A stretch of 58,366 nucleotides of DNA from Burkholderiaceae bacterium (GCA_020851995.1 JADZBO010000246.1:1-58366); one strand, 5' to 3'; positions 1 through 9,576 are shown, counted from the stretch's first letter. The notes: generated from the sequence alone by a model not told the origin. Made by a program: numbers and translations.

Positions 1-30
1 CGTTTGCGTTTGCGTTTGCGTTTGCGTTTG
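1..30. repeat. Hexanucleotide tandem repeat (CGTTTG x5)
   Basis: Five perfect copies of CGTTTG, still in register at the window edge, so the array may be longer. On the minus strand it is CAAACG, read in frame as Gln-Thr repeats just after a signal peptide. The unit is six bases, so copy-number change would alter linker length without shifting the frame. Confidence 0.9.
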
Positions 31-138
31 CATCGGCATTTGCGTCTGCACTGGATCCTGCACCTGTGCCTGCCCGGGCGCGGCGATCAGCGGCGCAAGC
101 ACCGCTACCGCAACCGCCACTGCCCGCCGTGCTGACAT
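1..138 (-). CDS. Exported protein, N-terminal part (probable c-type cytochrome partner of IorAB)
   Basis: Only the first 46 codons lie in the window; the gene runs off its left edge. ATG at 138 gives a signal peptide (two Arg after MSA, then an Ala/Val/Leu core ending near APGQAQ), so the product is exported. After the signal come PVQTQMPM and then QT dipeptides encoded by a hexanucleotide repeat that reaches the window edge. It starts 5 bases after the IorB-like stop on the same strand, so it is almost certainly cotranscribed. In many proteobacterial ior clusters the third gene is a multi-haem cytochrome c that takes electrons from the Mo enzyme. That role is inferred from position; no CXXCH motif is visible in the part present. 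Confidence 0.6.
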   Translation of the reverse strand, partial: MSARRAVAVAVAVLAPLIAAPGQAQVQDPVQTQMPMQTQTQTQTQT

Positions 139-143
139 GCCAG

Positions 144-2342
144 TTACACGAGCTTGAGCCCGGCGTTCTTGAGCGGCACGTTGCGATAACGCTTGCCAGT
201 CGCCCGGTAAATTGCGTTGAGCACCGCCGGCGCAGCGACACAGATCGTCGGTTCGCCCACCCCGCCCCACTCCGTACCGCCACCCTCGATGATGATCGTC
301 TCGACCCTGGGCATCTGAGCGATGCGCATTGAGCCGAAATCATTGAAGTTGGTCTGCTGGATACGCCCGTCCTTGACCGTGCATTCCTGTTCGAACAAAG
401 CCGAGAGTCCGTATACGAACGAACCCGAGACCTGGCGCCGAATCTGCGCAGGGTTGACCGCGTAGGCGCAGTCCGTTGCCGCAATGATGCGGTGAATCTT
501 GACATCCGTGCCGTTCGCGACCGAAAGCTCGCATGCGGCAGCGACATAGCTGCCGAATGCCTTCATTTGCGAAACGCCCCTGAACACGCCTGCCGGTGCC
601 GGCTTGGTCCAGCCGATGGCATCTGCCACGGCATTCAGCGTCGCCAGATTGCGGGGGTACTTGGCCATGAACTTGCGGCGGAACTCGACGGCATCCACGC
701 CAGCGGCCTCGGCCAGTTCATCCATGAAACATTCCATGAAAATGGCGTTCTGGTTGGCATTGACGCCGCGCCAGAACCCCGGTGGCACGTGCGTGTTGCG
801 CATCGCATGGTCGATCAGCAGATTCGGAAATTCGTAGCCGATGCCATGCTCGCTGCCGTCGAAGACGCCCTGAAAGACGAGCGGATCGCGCCCCTTCTGC
901 TGTTCGACCACGGCAGGTCGCACGGCAGCCAGAATCGACTGACCCGACAGACGCATGTGCAATCCGGTCAGGTTCTTGTCTGCGTCAAAGGCACCGGTCA
1001 TTTTGCACATCATGACGGGGTGATAGCGACCCTGCGTCATGTCTTCTTCACGGGTCCAGATCAGCTTGACTGGCACACCCGGCACCTGCTTTGCAATATT
1101 GACGGCCTGCGTCGTGTAGTCCTGGAATGCGCCGCGACGCCCAAAGCCACCGCCGAGGTTGATCTTGTAGACGTCGCATTTTTCGGCAGGCAGCCCCGAT
1201 GCAGCGATGACTGCCGCTAGTGAGGTTTCTGCATCCTGCGTCGGCACCCAGGCCTCGCAACGATCCGCTGTCCAGCGCGCCGTTGCCGTCTGTGGCTCCA
1301 GCGTCGCATGGTTGAGAAAAGGATAGAAGAAAACGGCCTCGTGCTTTTTCGCGGCACCGGCAAGCGCCGCCTTGATATCGCCGCGCTGGTTGCCGACGAA
1401 CGCCTGTTCCGCCGCGAGGCCTTCCTCGAGCATCTTGTGGATCGCCTCGCTGGACACTTTGGCGTTTGGACCCTCATCCCAGACGATAGCGACATTGTCC
1501 AGGGCGGTCTTGGCCTGCCAGAAGGTATCCGCCACGGCCGCAACCGCCGTGTCGCCAACCTGCACGACCTTACGGACACCGGGCATCGCCAGGGCCTTGG
1601 TGGCGTCAAAGCTCTTGACCTTGCCGCCAAACACCGGACACTCGCGGATATTGGCCACCAGCATGCCGGGAAGCTTTAAATCGATCGCATAGATCTGCCG
1701 CCCCGTGACTTTGTCGGCAACACCGTCGATACGATTGAGCGGTTTGCCGATGACTTTCCAGTCTTTCGGGCTCTTGAGCACAATGTCCTTGGGCACATCG
1801 AGCTGCGACGCGGCTTGCGCGACTTCGCCAAAACGGAGCGTACGGCCACTGGGCTTGTGGGTGATCACGCTGTTAATCGCAACGCACTCGGTCGCCGGCA
1901 CGCCCCATTGTCTCGCGGCGGCTTCGACCAGCATGATGCGCGCTGCCGCGCCGCCCTTGCGAACATACTGCTCAGAGGTCCGGATTCCACGGCTGCCGCC
2001 GGTACTGAAGTCTCCCCAGATCCGCTTGCGCTTAAGGCTTTCACCCGGTGTCGGATATTCGGTCCTGACCTTGCTCCAGTCACACTCAAGCTCCTCGGCC
2101 ACCATTTGCGCGAGGCCGGTAATCGTCCCCTGCCCCATCTCGGAACGTACCACCCGCACAATGACGGTGTCATCGGGCTGGATCACGACCCAGGCACCAA
2201 TCTCAGGAGAAGCCAGGGGCGTTTGCGCCTCGGCGATTCGCGGAACCAGAGGCAACAGGATGCCAAGCGACAAACCCGCGCCAGTCGCGGCCGAGCCCAC
2301 GATGAACTGCCGGCGTGAGAGGTTCGGAATGCGTGCGTTCAT
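144..2342 (-). CDS. iorB: Isoquinoline 1-oxidoreductase beta-like molybdopterin subunit (xanthine dehydrogenase family), Tat-exported
   Basis: 732 aa. Large molybdenum-cofactor subunit of a xanthine-oxidase-family hydroxylase, of the IorB/aldehyde-dehydrogenase type that works with a 2Fe-2S subunit and no FAD subunit. The ATG at 2342 is chosen because GAGGGG lies just upstream and because the protein then begins with a twin-arginine signal (LSRRQFIVGS at residues 8-17) and an Ala/Gly/Leu hydrophobic core. The enzyme should therefore be folded with cofactor and exported to the periplasm. Family motifs include GGGFGRRG in the middle and GGVGEPTICVAAPA near the C-terminus, where the Glu matches the conserved base of the family. 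The iorA-like gene is 11 bases upstream and an exported protein follows 5 bases downstream. The substrate (aldehyde or N-heterocycle) cannot be decided. Confidence 0.88.
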   Translation of the reverse strand: MNARIPNLSRRQFIVGSAATGAGLSLGILLPLVPRIAEAQTPLASPEIGAWVVIQPDDTVIVRVVRSEMGQGTITGLAQMVAEELECDWSKVRTEYPTPGESLKRKRIWGDFSTGGSRGIRTSEQYVRKGGAAARIMLVEAAARQWGVPATECVAINSVITHKPSGRTLRFGEVAQAASQLDVPKDIVLKSPKDWKVIGKPLNRIDGVADKVTGRQIYAIDLKLPGMLVANIRECPVFGGKVKSFDATKALAMPGVRKVVQVGDTAVAAVADTFWQAKTALDNVAIVWDEGPNAKVSSEAIHKMLEEGLAAEQAFVGNQRGDIKAALAGAAKKHEAVFFYPFLNHATLEPQTATARWTADRCEAWVPTQDAETSLAAVIAASGLPAEKCDVYKINLGGGFGRRGAFQDYTTQAVNIAKQVPGVPVKLIWTREEDMTQGRYHPVMMCKMTGAFDADKNLTGLHMRLSGQSILAAVRPAVVEQQKGRDPLVFQGVFDGSEHGIGYEFPNLLIDHAMRNTHVPPGFWRGVNANQNAIFMECFMDELAEAAGVDAVEFRRKFMAKYPRNLATLNAVADAIGWTKPAPAGVFRGVSQMKAFGSYVAAACELSVANGTDVKIHRIIAATDCAYAVNPAQIRRQVSGSFVYGLSALFEQECTVKDGRIQQTNFNDFGSMRIAQMPRVETIIIEGGGTEWGGVGEPTICVAAPAVLNAIYRATGKRYRNVPLKNAGLKLV

Positions 2343-2353
2343 GGTGTTTCCCC

Positions 2354-2803
2354 TCAGGCCTTGGCAGCAGAATGGATTGCAGCACGAACTTCCTGGAAGG
2401 AACCGCAGCGGCAGATATTGGTGATTGCAGCGTCGATATCGGCATCCGTCGGCTGGGGCTTTTCGCGCAACAACGCGGTGGCCGCCATGACCATGCCGGA
2501 TTGGCAATACCCGCATTGGGGCGCCTGGTTTTCAACCCAGGCCTGCTGGACCTTGGTCAACTTTCCGTCAACGGCAAGGCCTTCAACCGTTTCAATCTTT
2601 TTACCTTCGACGCCGACGACCGGCATCGAACAGGATCGCAGTGGCATGCCATCCACCAACACGGTGCACGCGCCGCAAGTGCCGATGCCGCAGCCATACT
2701 TGGCACCGGTCAGCCCGAGGTGATCACGAAGCACCCAGAGAAGCGGCGTCTGAGGATCAACATCTACGCTGAGTGGTTTACCGTTGACGGTCAGTTGGGT
2801 CAT
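2354..2803 (-). CDS. iorA: Isoquinoline 1-oxidoreductase alpha-like 2Fe-2S subunit
   Basis: 149 aa, the usual length for the small iron-sulfur subunit of xanthine-oxidase-family hydroxylases. Residues 1-75 form the plant-ferredoxin-like domain with C38, C43, C46 and C58. The C-terminal helical domain has C97, C100, C131 and C133 (CGYCQSG and CRCG) for the second cluster. The start at 2803 is preferred over an in-frame ATG at 2854: it has CGGAGAC at ribosome-binding distance and gives the normal MTQLTVNG opening. It has no signal of its own and is expected to ride through Tat with IorB, encoded 11 bases downstream. First gene of the small operon. Confidence 0.9.
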   Translation of the reverse strand: MTQLTVNGKPLSVDVDPQTPLLWVLRDHLGLTGAKYGCGIGTCGACTVLVDGMPLRSCSMPVVGVEGKKIETVEGLAVDGKLTKVQQAWVENQAPQCGYCQSGMVMAATALLREKPQPTDADIDAAITNICRCGSFQEVRAAIHSAAKA

Positions 2804-2959
2804 GGAAAGTCTCCGCAGGGGCCCGGAAATTTTGATTGGTATTCGGGCATTCATTATGAAGGCTGTTGTTAAGTTGCGTTACATTTACCTGCCCTTCATC
2901 AAGGAAATCATTGCTCAGGGTTTTCCCTGAATGGATTCAACTCATACAGGCTCAAGTGC

Positions 2960-4192
2960 ATGCCACACACAGTGACGAGTGCGCGCGCGATTTCCTTGCG
3001 CATCTTCCTGAGTTTTGCTGGCGCTTATTTCATTTCTTATGCGTTGCGCTCGGTCAACGCGGCACTTGCGCCGTTGCTGGCCGAAGATCTGCATCTTTCG
3101 GCAGGAAGTCTGGGTTGGCTGACGTCTGCGTTTTTTCTGGCCTTTGCCTCAATGCAGATACCGCTTGGCATCGCGCTGGACAAATTCGGCGCTCGTCGAA
3201 CTGAATCGGCCTTACTGATCGTGGGAGCCGGCGGTGCGCTGATCGTCGCGCTCGCGCACTCGCTTCTGACGATTTCGGTGGGTCGTCTGCTGATCGGCGT
3301 GGGGGTATCTGGCTGCCTGATGGCGCCTTACGCGTACTTCCGCCGCTGTTTTCCGACCGAACGTCAATCACAACTGGCTCTCTGGATGCTGATTTCCGGC
3401 ACCCTCGGCGCACTCGCCGCGACCCAGCCGACTTTGGCGCTGGCGCAATGGATCGGCTGGCGAGGAGTCTTCGTCACCGCAGCCGGGTTGCTGGCGCTGG
3501 GGTCTCTGGCGATTTTCACACTGACCGGCGACCAGGACCGGTATGCCGCGCGAGCCCCGGACGGTGCGGCCCCGCCTGGCTTCCTCCGTTTGATCCGTCA
3601 TCCCACGATGCTGAGGGTCATTCCGACGACCATCTTTTATTCGGGTGGCCTGACGGCAGTGCAAACCCTGTGGGCTGGCCCCTGGCTCACTGAGGTGATC
3701 GGACTGTCGACGATGGAGGCCGGCGATGCACTACTGGCTTTCAATTCTGCATTGCTCGCCAGCTATCTCGCGATGAGCCTCTTCAGTCCGCGCGCGGAAC
3801 GCCTCGGTCTGCCACTGGCGCGCCAGTCGCTGGTCGGATTCGTCTGGGTTGTATCCTGCCTCTGTCTGATCGTTTTTTGGCGTACCCGCGATGCCTGGAT
3901 GCTCTGGTTGTTACTCGCACCGGGCATTCCGGCGGTTGTCCTGATGCAAACCCAGACCGCGACCGCCTTTCCCCGTCACCTCGCGGGTCGGGTTCTGACC
4001 ACCTTCAACCTGGTGACCTTCACCGGTGCCTTCGCCGTCCAATGGGGAATCGGCCTGCTGGTCGATGTACTCATGAGCCTTGGATACCCGCGTGACGCCT
4101 CCCTGACCGGAGCCTTCCTTTGCCTCGTCACGCTGCAGGGTTTGAGCCTGCTCTGGTTTGTGCTGCGCCGCCCTGTGTTGTCATCGCTTTAA
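2960..4192 (+). CDS. MFS transporter
   Basis: 410 aa and about 12 hydrophobic segments, typical of major facilitator superfamily permeases. Between segments 2 and 3 the motif-A region reads GIALDKFGARRTE, close to the canonical GxLaDrfGrR pattern. The RPTE-like loop after segment 4 (FRRCFPTERQSQLA) is also typical. The substrate is not predictable. It is divergent from iorAB across a 156-base spacer, so it may share regulation with that operon, but nothing in the sequence proves it. The weak CAGG upstream gives modest support for the ATG at 2960. Confidence 0.85.
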   Translation: MPHTVTSARAISLRIFLSFAGAYFISYALRSVNAALAPLLAEDLHLSAGSLGWLTSAFFLAFASMQIPLGIALDKFGARRTESALLIVGAGGALIVALAHSLLTISVGRLLIGVGVSGCLMAPYAYFRRCFPTERQSQLALWMLISGTLGALAATQPTLALAQWIGWRGVFVTAAGLLALGSLAIFTLTGDQDRYAARAPDGAAPPGFLRLIRHPTMLRVIPTTIFYSGGLTAVQTLWAGPWLTEVIGLSTMEAGDALLAFNSALLASYLAMSLFSPRAERLGLPLARQSLVGFVWVVSCLCLIVFWRTRDAWMLWLLLAPGIPAVVLMQTQTATAFPRHLAGRVLTTFNLVTFTGAFAVQWGIGLLVDVLMSLGYPRDASLTGAFLCLVTLQGLSLLWFVLRRPVLSSL

Positions 4193-4249
4193 GTTAAATT
4201 AGAGCCAAGCGCGCCCGAGTGTGTGCCGGCGCGGGATTCCAGGTGCAAC

Positions 4250-4891
4250 ATGGATCAATCCGTTCTCGACGCCATCGCGCGCTGGCCCAACGTGCCTGCC
4301 GTGACAGGATGGCTATCACTTGACTGCCGGGGTTTGTGGCGCCTGCATCCCATGGGGGACGCCACCACTGGCGGCGTGGGCGAAACCATCACCAATGAGC
4401 AGATCCTGAGATTCATCGACCGCAACTACAGCCATGATGCGCGCGGTGCGTGGTACTTCCAGAATGGACCTCAGCGCGTCTACACCCGCCTGGACGCCTG
4501 CCCTTACATTCTGCGCTATGACCCTGCGGCGGCGGCGATCACCACTCATAACGGGCTGACGGTGACTCGCATAACCCACTGGATCGCCGACGATGCCGGC
4601 AATCTCTATGCGAGCACCGATCTGGGGCCAGGTCGCATTGACGACCGGGATTTGGCGGCACTCGCCGACGTGCTGGTTGATGCTCAGGCAAATACGCTGC
4701 TCGAGCTTCTGGAGGACCTTTCATTGATCACCGGGCCCGGCGTGGCGAAGCCTCAGTTGCACGCCCAAGTCACCCCGCACGGCGCCGTCGGCTCGCCAGT
4801 GGCGCAGGCCGCGCCGCTGTCTCTCTGCGCCTTGGCCGACGTCCCCGGGCGCATGGGATTCATCGCAAACCCGACCGCCGATGATGTCTGA
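4250..4891 (+). CDS. Conserved protein of unknown function (betaproteobacterial DUF family)
   Basis: 213 aa, soluble, no signal peptide. The start at 4250 is preferred to an ATG nine codons upstream because CCAGGTG sits before it and the family begins with a short stretch leading into ARWPNVPAVTGWLSLD. Other conserved-looking parts are the RNYSHDARGAWYFQNGPQRV block (about residues 60-80) and a THNGL segment. I recognise this as a family widespread in Burkholderiales and annotated only by a DUF number (DUF2944 or DUF2946, which I cannot separate from memory). No catalytic motif is visible. It overlaps the next MFS gene by 11 bases, so the two are probably translated together. Confidence 0.75.
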   Translation: MDQSVLDAIARWPNVPAVTGWLSLDCRGLWRLHPMGDATTGGVGETITNEQILRFIDRNYSHDARGAWYFQNGPQRVYTRLDACPYILRYDPAAAAITTHNGLTVTRITHWIADDAGNLYASTDLGPGRIDDRDLAALADVLVDAQANTLLELLEDLSLITGPGVAKPQLHAQVTPHGAVGSPVAQAAPLSLCALADVPGRMGFIANPTADDV

Positions 4892-6110
4892 CCGTCGGGC
4901 AGCCACGTCACCGATCGCCGTTGCCCTCGCGCTGTCTCTGGGTGCCGCCGTGTCGCTGGGCATTACGCGGTTTGCCTACGGATTGCTGCTGCCCCCCATG
5001 CGCGCCGACCTTGGCTGGTCGTATGCAGTGGCAGGCGCCATGAACACCGCAAACGCAGCAGGCTATTTTGTCGGCGCTCTGATGACGCCGCTGCTGTTTG
5101 CCCGAATGCCCGCGGCGACCCTCTTCCTTTGCGGTGCCCTGGTCGCCGCGCTGTTCATGATGCTGTCCGGATTCGCGACCGACACCCTGCTGCTGATTGG
5201 CCAGCGTTTGATTGCCGGAATCGCCAGCGCCTGGACTTTCGTTGCCGGCGGGGTGCTGGCCGCGCGCTGGGGTGCGCTGCACCCGGGGCGGGCGGGGCTG
5301 CTGCTCGGCATCTACTACGGCGGCGCGGGTATTGGCATCGTGCTCTGCGCGCTTGGCGTTCCCCTGGTGCTGAATCTTGCCGGGCATGCGGGACTGCCAC
5401 ACGCCTGGCAACTGGCATGGATCGCGCTCGGTATGGCGTGCGTCGCGGCGGCCTGGTTCATGCGAGACGCCCGCCGCGTGCCTCAGGCACCCACCACACA
5501 CACGCACTCCAGGCCCGTCGCGCTCAAAAGCATGGCCGCAGGCCTCGCCGCCTACGTCATGTTTGGCATGGGCTACATCGGCTACATGACCTTCGTGGTC
5601 GCGCGTCTGGGCGAGCTCGGCCTGTCTGGAGGCGCAATCACCGCTTTTTACGCATTGCTCGGAATGGGAGTCATCGCCTCATCCGCGCTCTGGGCGCGAA
5701 TGCTGGATCACTTCAAAGGCGGGGAATCGTTGGCCATACTCAACGGACTCTGCGCAATCGCAACGCTAATCCCCGCCGTGGTTCCGGCAAGCCCCATGGG
5801 CGTGATCGCCATCTTCGCCTCGGGATTGCTCTTTGGATCGGTATTTCTGTCTGTGGTCGCGTCAACCACGATGCTGGTACGGCACAATCTTCCACCACAA
5901 TCCTGGGCGCGCGGTATTTCAGCCTTCACCACGATCTTCGCGGCGGGACAGATCATCGGCCCCACCATCGTCGGCTGGATTTCCGACGGCCCTGGCGGTT
6001 TGAGGCTTGGATTGATGATCTCGGCCGGCATGCTTTTGCTCGGTGCCCTGTTCGCGACGAGGCAGAGAGCCTTTGGTCTTCCACACGACGCTGCGGGTTC
6101 GTCCGCCTGA
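4881..6110 (+). CDS. MFS transporter, YbfB/YjiJ-like
   Basis: 409 aa with about 12 hydrophobic segments. The N-terminal ITRFAYGLLLPPMRADLGWS followed by a Gly/Ala-rich second helix is the hallmark of the YbfB/YjiJ subgroup of MFS permeases. ATG at 4881 is followed directly by a second ATG at 4884, and either could be used. The start lies inside the end of the upstream DUF gene (11-base overlap), which suggests coupling. The substrate is unknown, and members of this subgroup are mostly uncharacterised. The protein is clearly different from the MFS permease at 2960-4192, so the two are not a recent duplication. Confidence 0.85.
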   Translation: MMSDRRAATSPIAVALALSLGAAVSLGITRFAYGLLLPPMRADLGWSYAVAGAMNTANAAGYFVGALMTPLLFARMPAATLFLCGALVAALFMMLSGFATDTLLLIGQRLIAGIASAWTFVAGGVLAARWGALHPGRAGLLLGIYYGGAGIGIVLCALGVPLVLNLAGHAGLPHAWQLAWIALGMACVAAAWFMRDARRVPQAPTTHTHSRPVALKSMAAGLAAYVMFGMGYIGYMTFVVARLGELGLSGGAITAFYALLGMGVIASSALWARMLDHFKGGESLAILNGLCAIATLIPAVVPASPMGVIAIFASGLLFGSVFLSVVASTTMLVRHNLPPQSWARGISAFTTIFAAGQIIGPTIVGWISDGPGGLRLGLMISAGMLLLGALFATRQRAFGLPHDAAGSSA

Positions 6111-6136
6111 CACGAACTACCTTTAAAATACTGCAC

Positions 6137-6724
6137 ATGAATAACGATCCGGATTTCTTCTTCCCCGCCCCGCGCCTTCAGAACTATTGTGGCCAATGCG
6201 GATCCCCGATCACACGCCGGATTCCGCCGGGCGACAACCGTGAGCGCGATCTGTGCGAAAAGTGCGGTGCCATCCACTACCAGAACCCGCGTCTGGTGGT
6301 CGGCACGTTACCTGTCTGGCAGGGCAAGGTGCTGCTGTGTCTGCGTGCGATTGAACCGCGTGTAAACACCTGGACGTTACCCGCGGGCTTCATGGAACTC
6401 GCGGAAACCATTTCGCAAGGCGCGGAACGCGAAACCGCCGAGGAAGCCGGCGTGCGCATTCAGCTCGGCCATATGTACACGGTGATCGACATCCCGCACG
6501 TCGACCAGGTGCACGTCTTTTTCCTCGCCGAGGCGCTTGGACCAGAGATGGATCCGGGGCCCGAGACAATCGAGGCGCGGTGGTACGGCCTGGATGAAAT
6601 CCCCTGGGACAATCTGTCGTTCCGATCGGTGTCGACCACACTGCGGCACTACCTCCGGGATCTGGAGTCGGGCAAGTTCGGGCCGCATCATTACGCCCTG
6701 ACGGTCAATCATCACAAGCCCTGA
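6137..6724 (+). CDS. NUDIX hydrolase with N-terminal zinc ribbon
   Basis: 195 aa. An N-terminal zinc ribbon uses C18, C21, C40 and C43 (YCGQCG and LCEKCG). The Nudix fold follows, with a Nudix box starting at GFMELAE and running to RETAEEAG, matching Gx5Ex7RExxEExG. The layout resembles NudC-type and ADP-ribose-type pyrophosphatases; the SQPWPxPxS motif of true NudC is not seen, so NAD-cap activity is unlikely. The true start is the ATG at 6137; open frame upstream of it overlaps the MFS gene and has no coding character. First of a block NUDIX-aat-bpt-pyrD whose order is conserved in Bordetella-like genomes. Confidence 0.85.
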   Translation: MNNDPDFFFPAPRLQNYCGQCGSPITRRIPPGDNRERDLCEKCGAIHYQNPRLVVGTLPVWQGKVLLCLRAIEPRVNTWTLPAGFMELAETISQGAERETAEEAGVRIQLGHMYTVIDIPHVDQVHVFFLAEALGPEMDPGPETIEARWYGLDEIPWDNLSFRSVSTTLRHYLRDLESGKFGPHHYALTVNHHKP

Positions 6725-6745
6725 CGCGAAGCAGGCGCGGGCATC

Positions 6746-7492
6746 GTGCAACTGGTCTGGCTCGATGGCACGGCGCCGTTTCCGCCGGCCGCCTGCGCAC
6801 TGGACGATCCGCCGGGATTGCTGGCTGCGGGCGGTGACCTCTCTCTCGCACGTCTGCGAGCCGCGTATACGCAAGGCATCTTTCCCTGGTACTCGGACGG
6901 ACAACCCATTCTCTGGTGGTCGCCGGATCCGCGCATGGTGCTGCGCGTGGAAGATTTTCATCCATCGCACAGCCTGCGCAAGCGGTTGCGGCAAATTGAA
7001 AACGCCCAAAAGCGTGGTGACTTCAGCATCACGGTCAGGGTGAATTGCGCCTTTCCCGAGGTCATGCGCTCCTGCGCGCGCAAGGGCGCCGGTGATCAGC
7101 CCGGAACCTGGATCACTACGGAGATGATCGCGGCCTATGAGCGCTGGCATCGCGCGGGGCAGGCGCATAGCATCGAGACCTGGATCGATGGACAACTGGC
7201 CGGCGGACTCTACGGCATCAGTCTTGGGCGCATGTTCTTCGGTGAATCGATGTTCTCGCGATCCCGCGATGCGTCCAAAATTTCACTCGCGCACCTGGTG
7301 CGCTTTCTGGGCCGGCAAAATGCCCCCTGGATCGACTGTCAAATGGAAACCGCTCACCTCGCAAGCCTTGGAGCAAGGCCGGTCGCACGCGACGCATTTC
7401 TCGGACATATCCGGCGCGCAACCAGTCTGCCGCCAATTGACTGGGCGCGCGGATGGCTCGACCAACAGGGCGTTATCCACCCCGACGCCTGA
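6746..7492 (+). CDS. aat: Leucyl/phenylalanyl-tRNA--protein transferase
   Basis: 248 aa. Aat moves Leu or Phe from its tRNA onto proteins with N-terminal Lys or Arg, marking them for ClpS/ClpAP degradation (bacterial N-end rule, cytoplasm). Family blocks are clear: GLLAAGGDLS near residue 29, YTQGIFPWYS, PILWWSPDPRMVL, and SIETWIDGQLAGGLYGI in the GNAT-like domain, followed by GESMFSR. The start is GTG at 6746, 22 bases after the NUDIX stop, and fits the family's N-terminus. Together with bpt downstream, both bacterial N-degron transferases are encoded side by side. Confidence 0.95.
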   Translation: MQLVWLDGTAPFPPAACALDDPPGLLAAGGDLSLARLRAAYTQGIFPWYSDGQPILWWSPDPRMVLRVEDFHPSHSLRKRLRQIENAQKRGDFSITVRVNCAFPEVMRSCARKGAGDQPGTWITTEMIAAYERWHRAGQAHSIETWIDGQLAGGLYGISLGRMFFGESMFSRSRDASKISLAHLVRFLGRQNAPWIDCQMETAHLASLGARPVARDAFLGHIRRATSLPPIDWARGWLDQQGVIHPDA

Positions 7493-7666
7493 ACACGTGG
7501 CCGTTGCCGGACAGACGGCCCGTCGGACCTCCTCGCTCGCCCGGCGCGAGCGGTCGGCAAGAACGTTCGCGCGTTTTGGTAAGATCGCCAGACGGTCACC
7601 GTTAAGAGCCCAAAGGCCTGACAGCGGCCAGCATTCTGAAAGCCGACGACCTCACGACAATCCCCG

Positions 7667-8419
7667 ATGAGCCGAATCCAGGAACTCCCCTTTTCCGCAC
7701 TGCAGTTCTATGCAACGGCTCCGTATCCCTGCAGCTACCTGCCCGATCGGCAGGCCCGCTCGCAAGTCGCGGCACCCGGACATCTGATCAACACCGACAC
7801 CTATTCGGAGTTGATCGACAGGGGCTTTCGCCGCAGCGGCTTGTTTACCTACCGGCCGCACTGCGATGCCTGCCGCGCCTGCGTACCGGTGCGGGTCGAC
7901 GCCGCAGAGTTCACTGCCAGCCGCAGCCAGCGCCGCGCCTGGACGCGTCACGCAGACCTGCGCGCGCTGGTGACCGGGCTGGACTGGTCACCGGAACACT
8001 ACGCGCTTTATGCCCGCTACCAACGAGAACGCCATCCGGGCGGCGGCATGGACGAAGACAGCCGTACTCAGTACAGCCAGTTCCTGCTGGCGAGCCGTGT
8101 CAACACACGCCTGGTGGAGTTTCGCGACGCCGATGGCGCGTTGCGCATGGTGTCGATCGTCGACATGCTCGAACGGGGTCTTTCGTCGGTCTACACCTTT
8201 TACGATCCGGACGTGCGCGGTAGCCTGGGTACTTACAGCATCCTCTGGCAATTGCGGCAATGTCAGCAGCTGAAACTGCCCTGGCTGTACCTCGGATACT
8301 GGATTCAGGACAGTGCCAAAATGGCCTACAAGGCCGCGTTCAGACCGGCGCAATATCGTGTCGACGGTCACTGGCGCAATGCACCCCCAAGCGATTTCCC
8401 TCAATCCATTCACCCCTGA
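7667..8419 (+). CDS. bpt: Aspartate/glutamate leucyltransferase (ATE family)
   Basis: 250 aa. Bpt attaches Leu to N-terminal Asp or Glu of proteins, feeding the same ClpS pathway as Aat. Diagnostic features are the N-terminal [13 protein letters not shown], the Cys pair in [12 protein letters not shown], and the C-terminal [20 protein letters not shown] that is near invariant in ATE-family enzymes. Start is ATG at 7667; no strong Shine-Dalgarno is visible. A 174-base spacer separates it from aat, with a GC-rich hairpin around 7540-7560 but no T-tract, so readthrough is possible. pyrD begins 11 bases after the stop. Confidence 0.93.
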   Translation: MSRIQELPFSALQFYATAPYPCSYLPDRQARSQVAAPGHLINTDTYSELIDRGFRRSGLFTYRPHCDACRACVPVRVDAAEFTASRSQRRAWTRHADLRALVTGLDWSPEHYALYARYQRERHPGGGMDEDSRTQYSQFLLASRVNTRLVEFRDADGALRMVSIVDMLERGLSSVYTFYDPDVRGSLGTYSILWQLRQCQQLKLPWLYLGYWIQDSAKMAYKAAFRPAQYRVDGHWRNAPPSDFPQSIHP

Positions 8420-8430
8420 CGCGGCCCAGC

Positions 8431-9480
8431 ATGTCGATTCTTTTTCAAGCCTACCCCCTCGCGCGTGGCATCCTGTTTTCGATGGATCCCGAACGTGCGC
8501 ATGAAGTGACGCTGGGGACACTGCAGCGGGCCTACGATTTCGCGCCGACCCGCGCCCTGATGCACAGCGCGATTGCAGACCCCGTGACGCTCATGGGGTT
8601 GCGCCTGACCAACCCGGTCGGGTTGGCTGCCGGGTTGGACAAGAATGGCGCCCACATTGACGCGCTGGGTAATCTGGGCTTCGGGTTCGTCGAAGTTGGC
8701 ACCGTCACCCCGCGACCGCAGACAGGCAATCCGAAACCGCGGCTCTTCCGTATCCCGCAAGCGCAGGGTCTGATCAACCGGTTTGGCTTCAACAATCTCG
8801 GCCTCGACGCCTTCGTCGCCAACGTCCAGCGCAGCACCTGGCACAAGACCGGCGGCGTGCTCGGCCTGAACATTGGCAAGAACGCTGATACGCCGATCGA
8901 GCGGGCAGTCGATGATTACCTGATCGGACTGGATGCCGTCTATCCGCACGCCGACTACGTGACAGTCAACATTTCATCGCCCAATACCAAGAATCTTCGG
9001 GCCCTGCAGGGCGAGCATGAACTTGGCGAATTGCTCGGACAATTGCAGCAACGCCGACTGGCGCTTGCAGATCGATACGGTCGTCGCGTGCCGCTGGTCA
9101 TCAAGATCGCACCCGACCTCGACGAAGCGCAGATCGATGTGATTTCGGATGTCGTGACCCGCCACGGTATCGACGGAATCATCGCGACCAACACCACGCT
9201 TGACCGCAGCGGTGTGGACGGCTTGCCTCATGCCTCGGAGGCCGGCGGCCTGTCAGGCGCGCCGGTGCGGGCGAAGGCGGTCGGCGTGATTGCGCGTTTG
9301 CGCCAGCGCGTGGGACCCGGGATGGCCATCATCGGCGCCGGCGGTACCATGTGCGGCGCAGACGCGGTGGAGAAAATTCGCGCCGGCGCCAACGCGGTGC
9401 AACTTTACAGCGGCCTGATCTACCGGGGGCCGGCGTTGGTGAACGAATGCGTCAAGGCAATCCGCGCGGCGCGATCCTGA
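8431..9480 (+). CDS. pyrD: Dihydroorotate dehydrogenase (quinone), class 2
   Basis: 349 aa. Oxidises dihydroorotate to orotate in pyrimidine synthesis, passing electrons through FMN to the membrane quinone pool. The N-terminal segment ([21 protein letters not shown]) is the membrane-associated quinone-channel helix pair that marks class 2. Motifs include [29 protein letters not shown], the catalytic-Ser region [12 protein letters not shown], and ATNTTLDR. The ATG at 8431 gives the normal length; upstream in-frame codons overlap bpt and are not family-like. It ends the aat-bpt-pyrD unit and is followed by a strong terminator. Confidence 0.97.
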   Translation: MSILFQAYPLARGILFSMDPERAHEVTLGTLQRAYDFAPTRALMHSAIADPVTLMGLRLTNPVGLAAGLDKNGAHIDALGNLGFGFVEVGTVTPRPQTGNPKPRLFRIPQAQGLINRFGFNNLGLDAFVANVQRSTWHKTGGVLGLNIGKNADTPIERAVDDYLIGLDAVYPHADYVTVNISSPNTKNLRALQGEHELGELLGQLQQRRLALADRYGRRVPLVIKIAPDLDEAQIDVISDVVTRHGIDGIIATNTTLDRSGVDGLPHASEAGGLSGAPVRAKAVGVIARLRQRVGPGMAIIGAGGTMCGADAVEKIRAGANAVQLYSGLIYRGPALVNECVKAIRAARS

Positions 9481-9550
9481 TCCCGCGGACCGCCAACTCC
9501 TGCGAATCGCCGGTGAGGCACTGTGAGCGGGCTGGCATGAGCACAACGCA

Positions 9551-9576
9551 CAAAAGCCACCCGAAGGTGGCTTTTG
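9551..9576. terminator. Bidirectional rho-independent terminator
   Basis: Perfect 11-bp stem CAAAAGCCACC / GGTGGCTTTTG with a CGAA tetraloop. The stem has a T run on one side and an A run on the other, so it can work for both converging units: pyrD (plus) and the phasin gene (minus). Confidence 0.9.
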
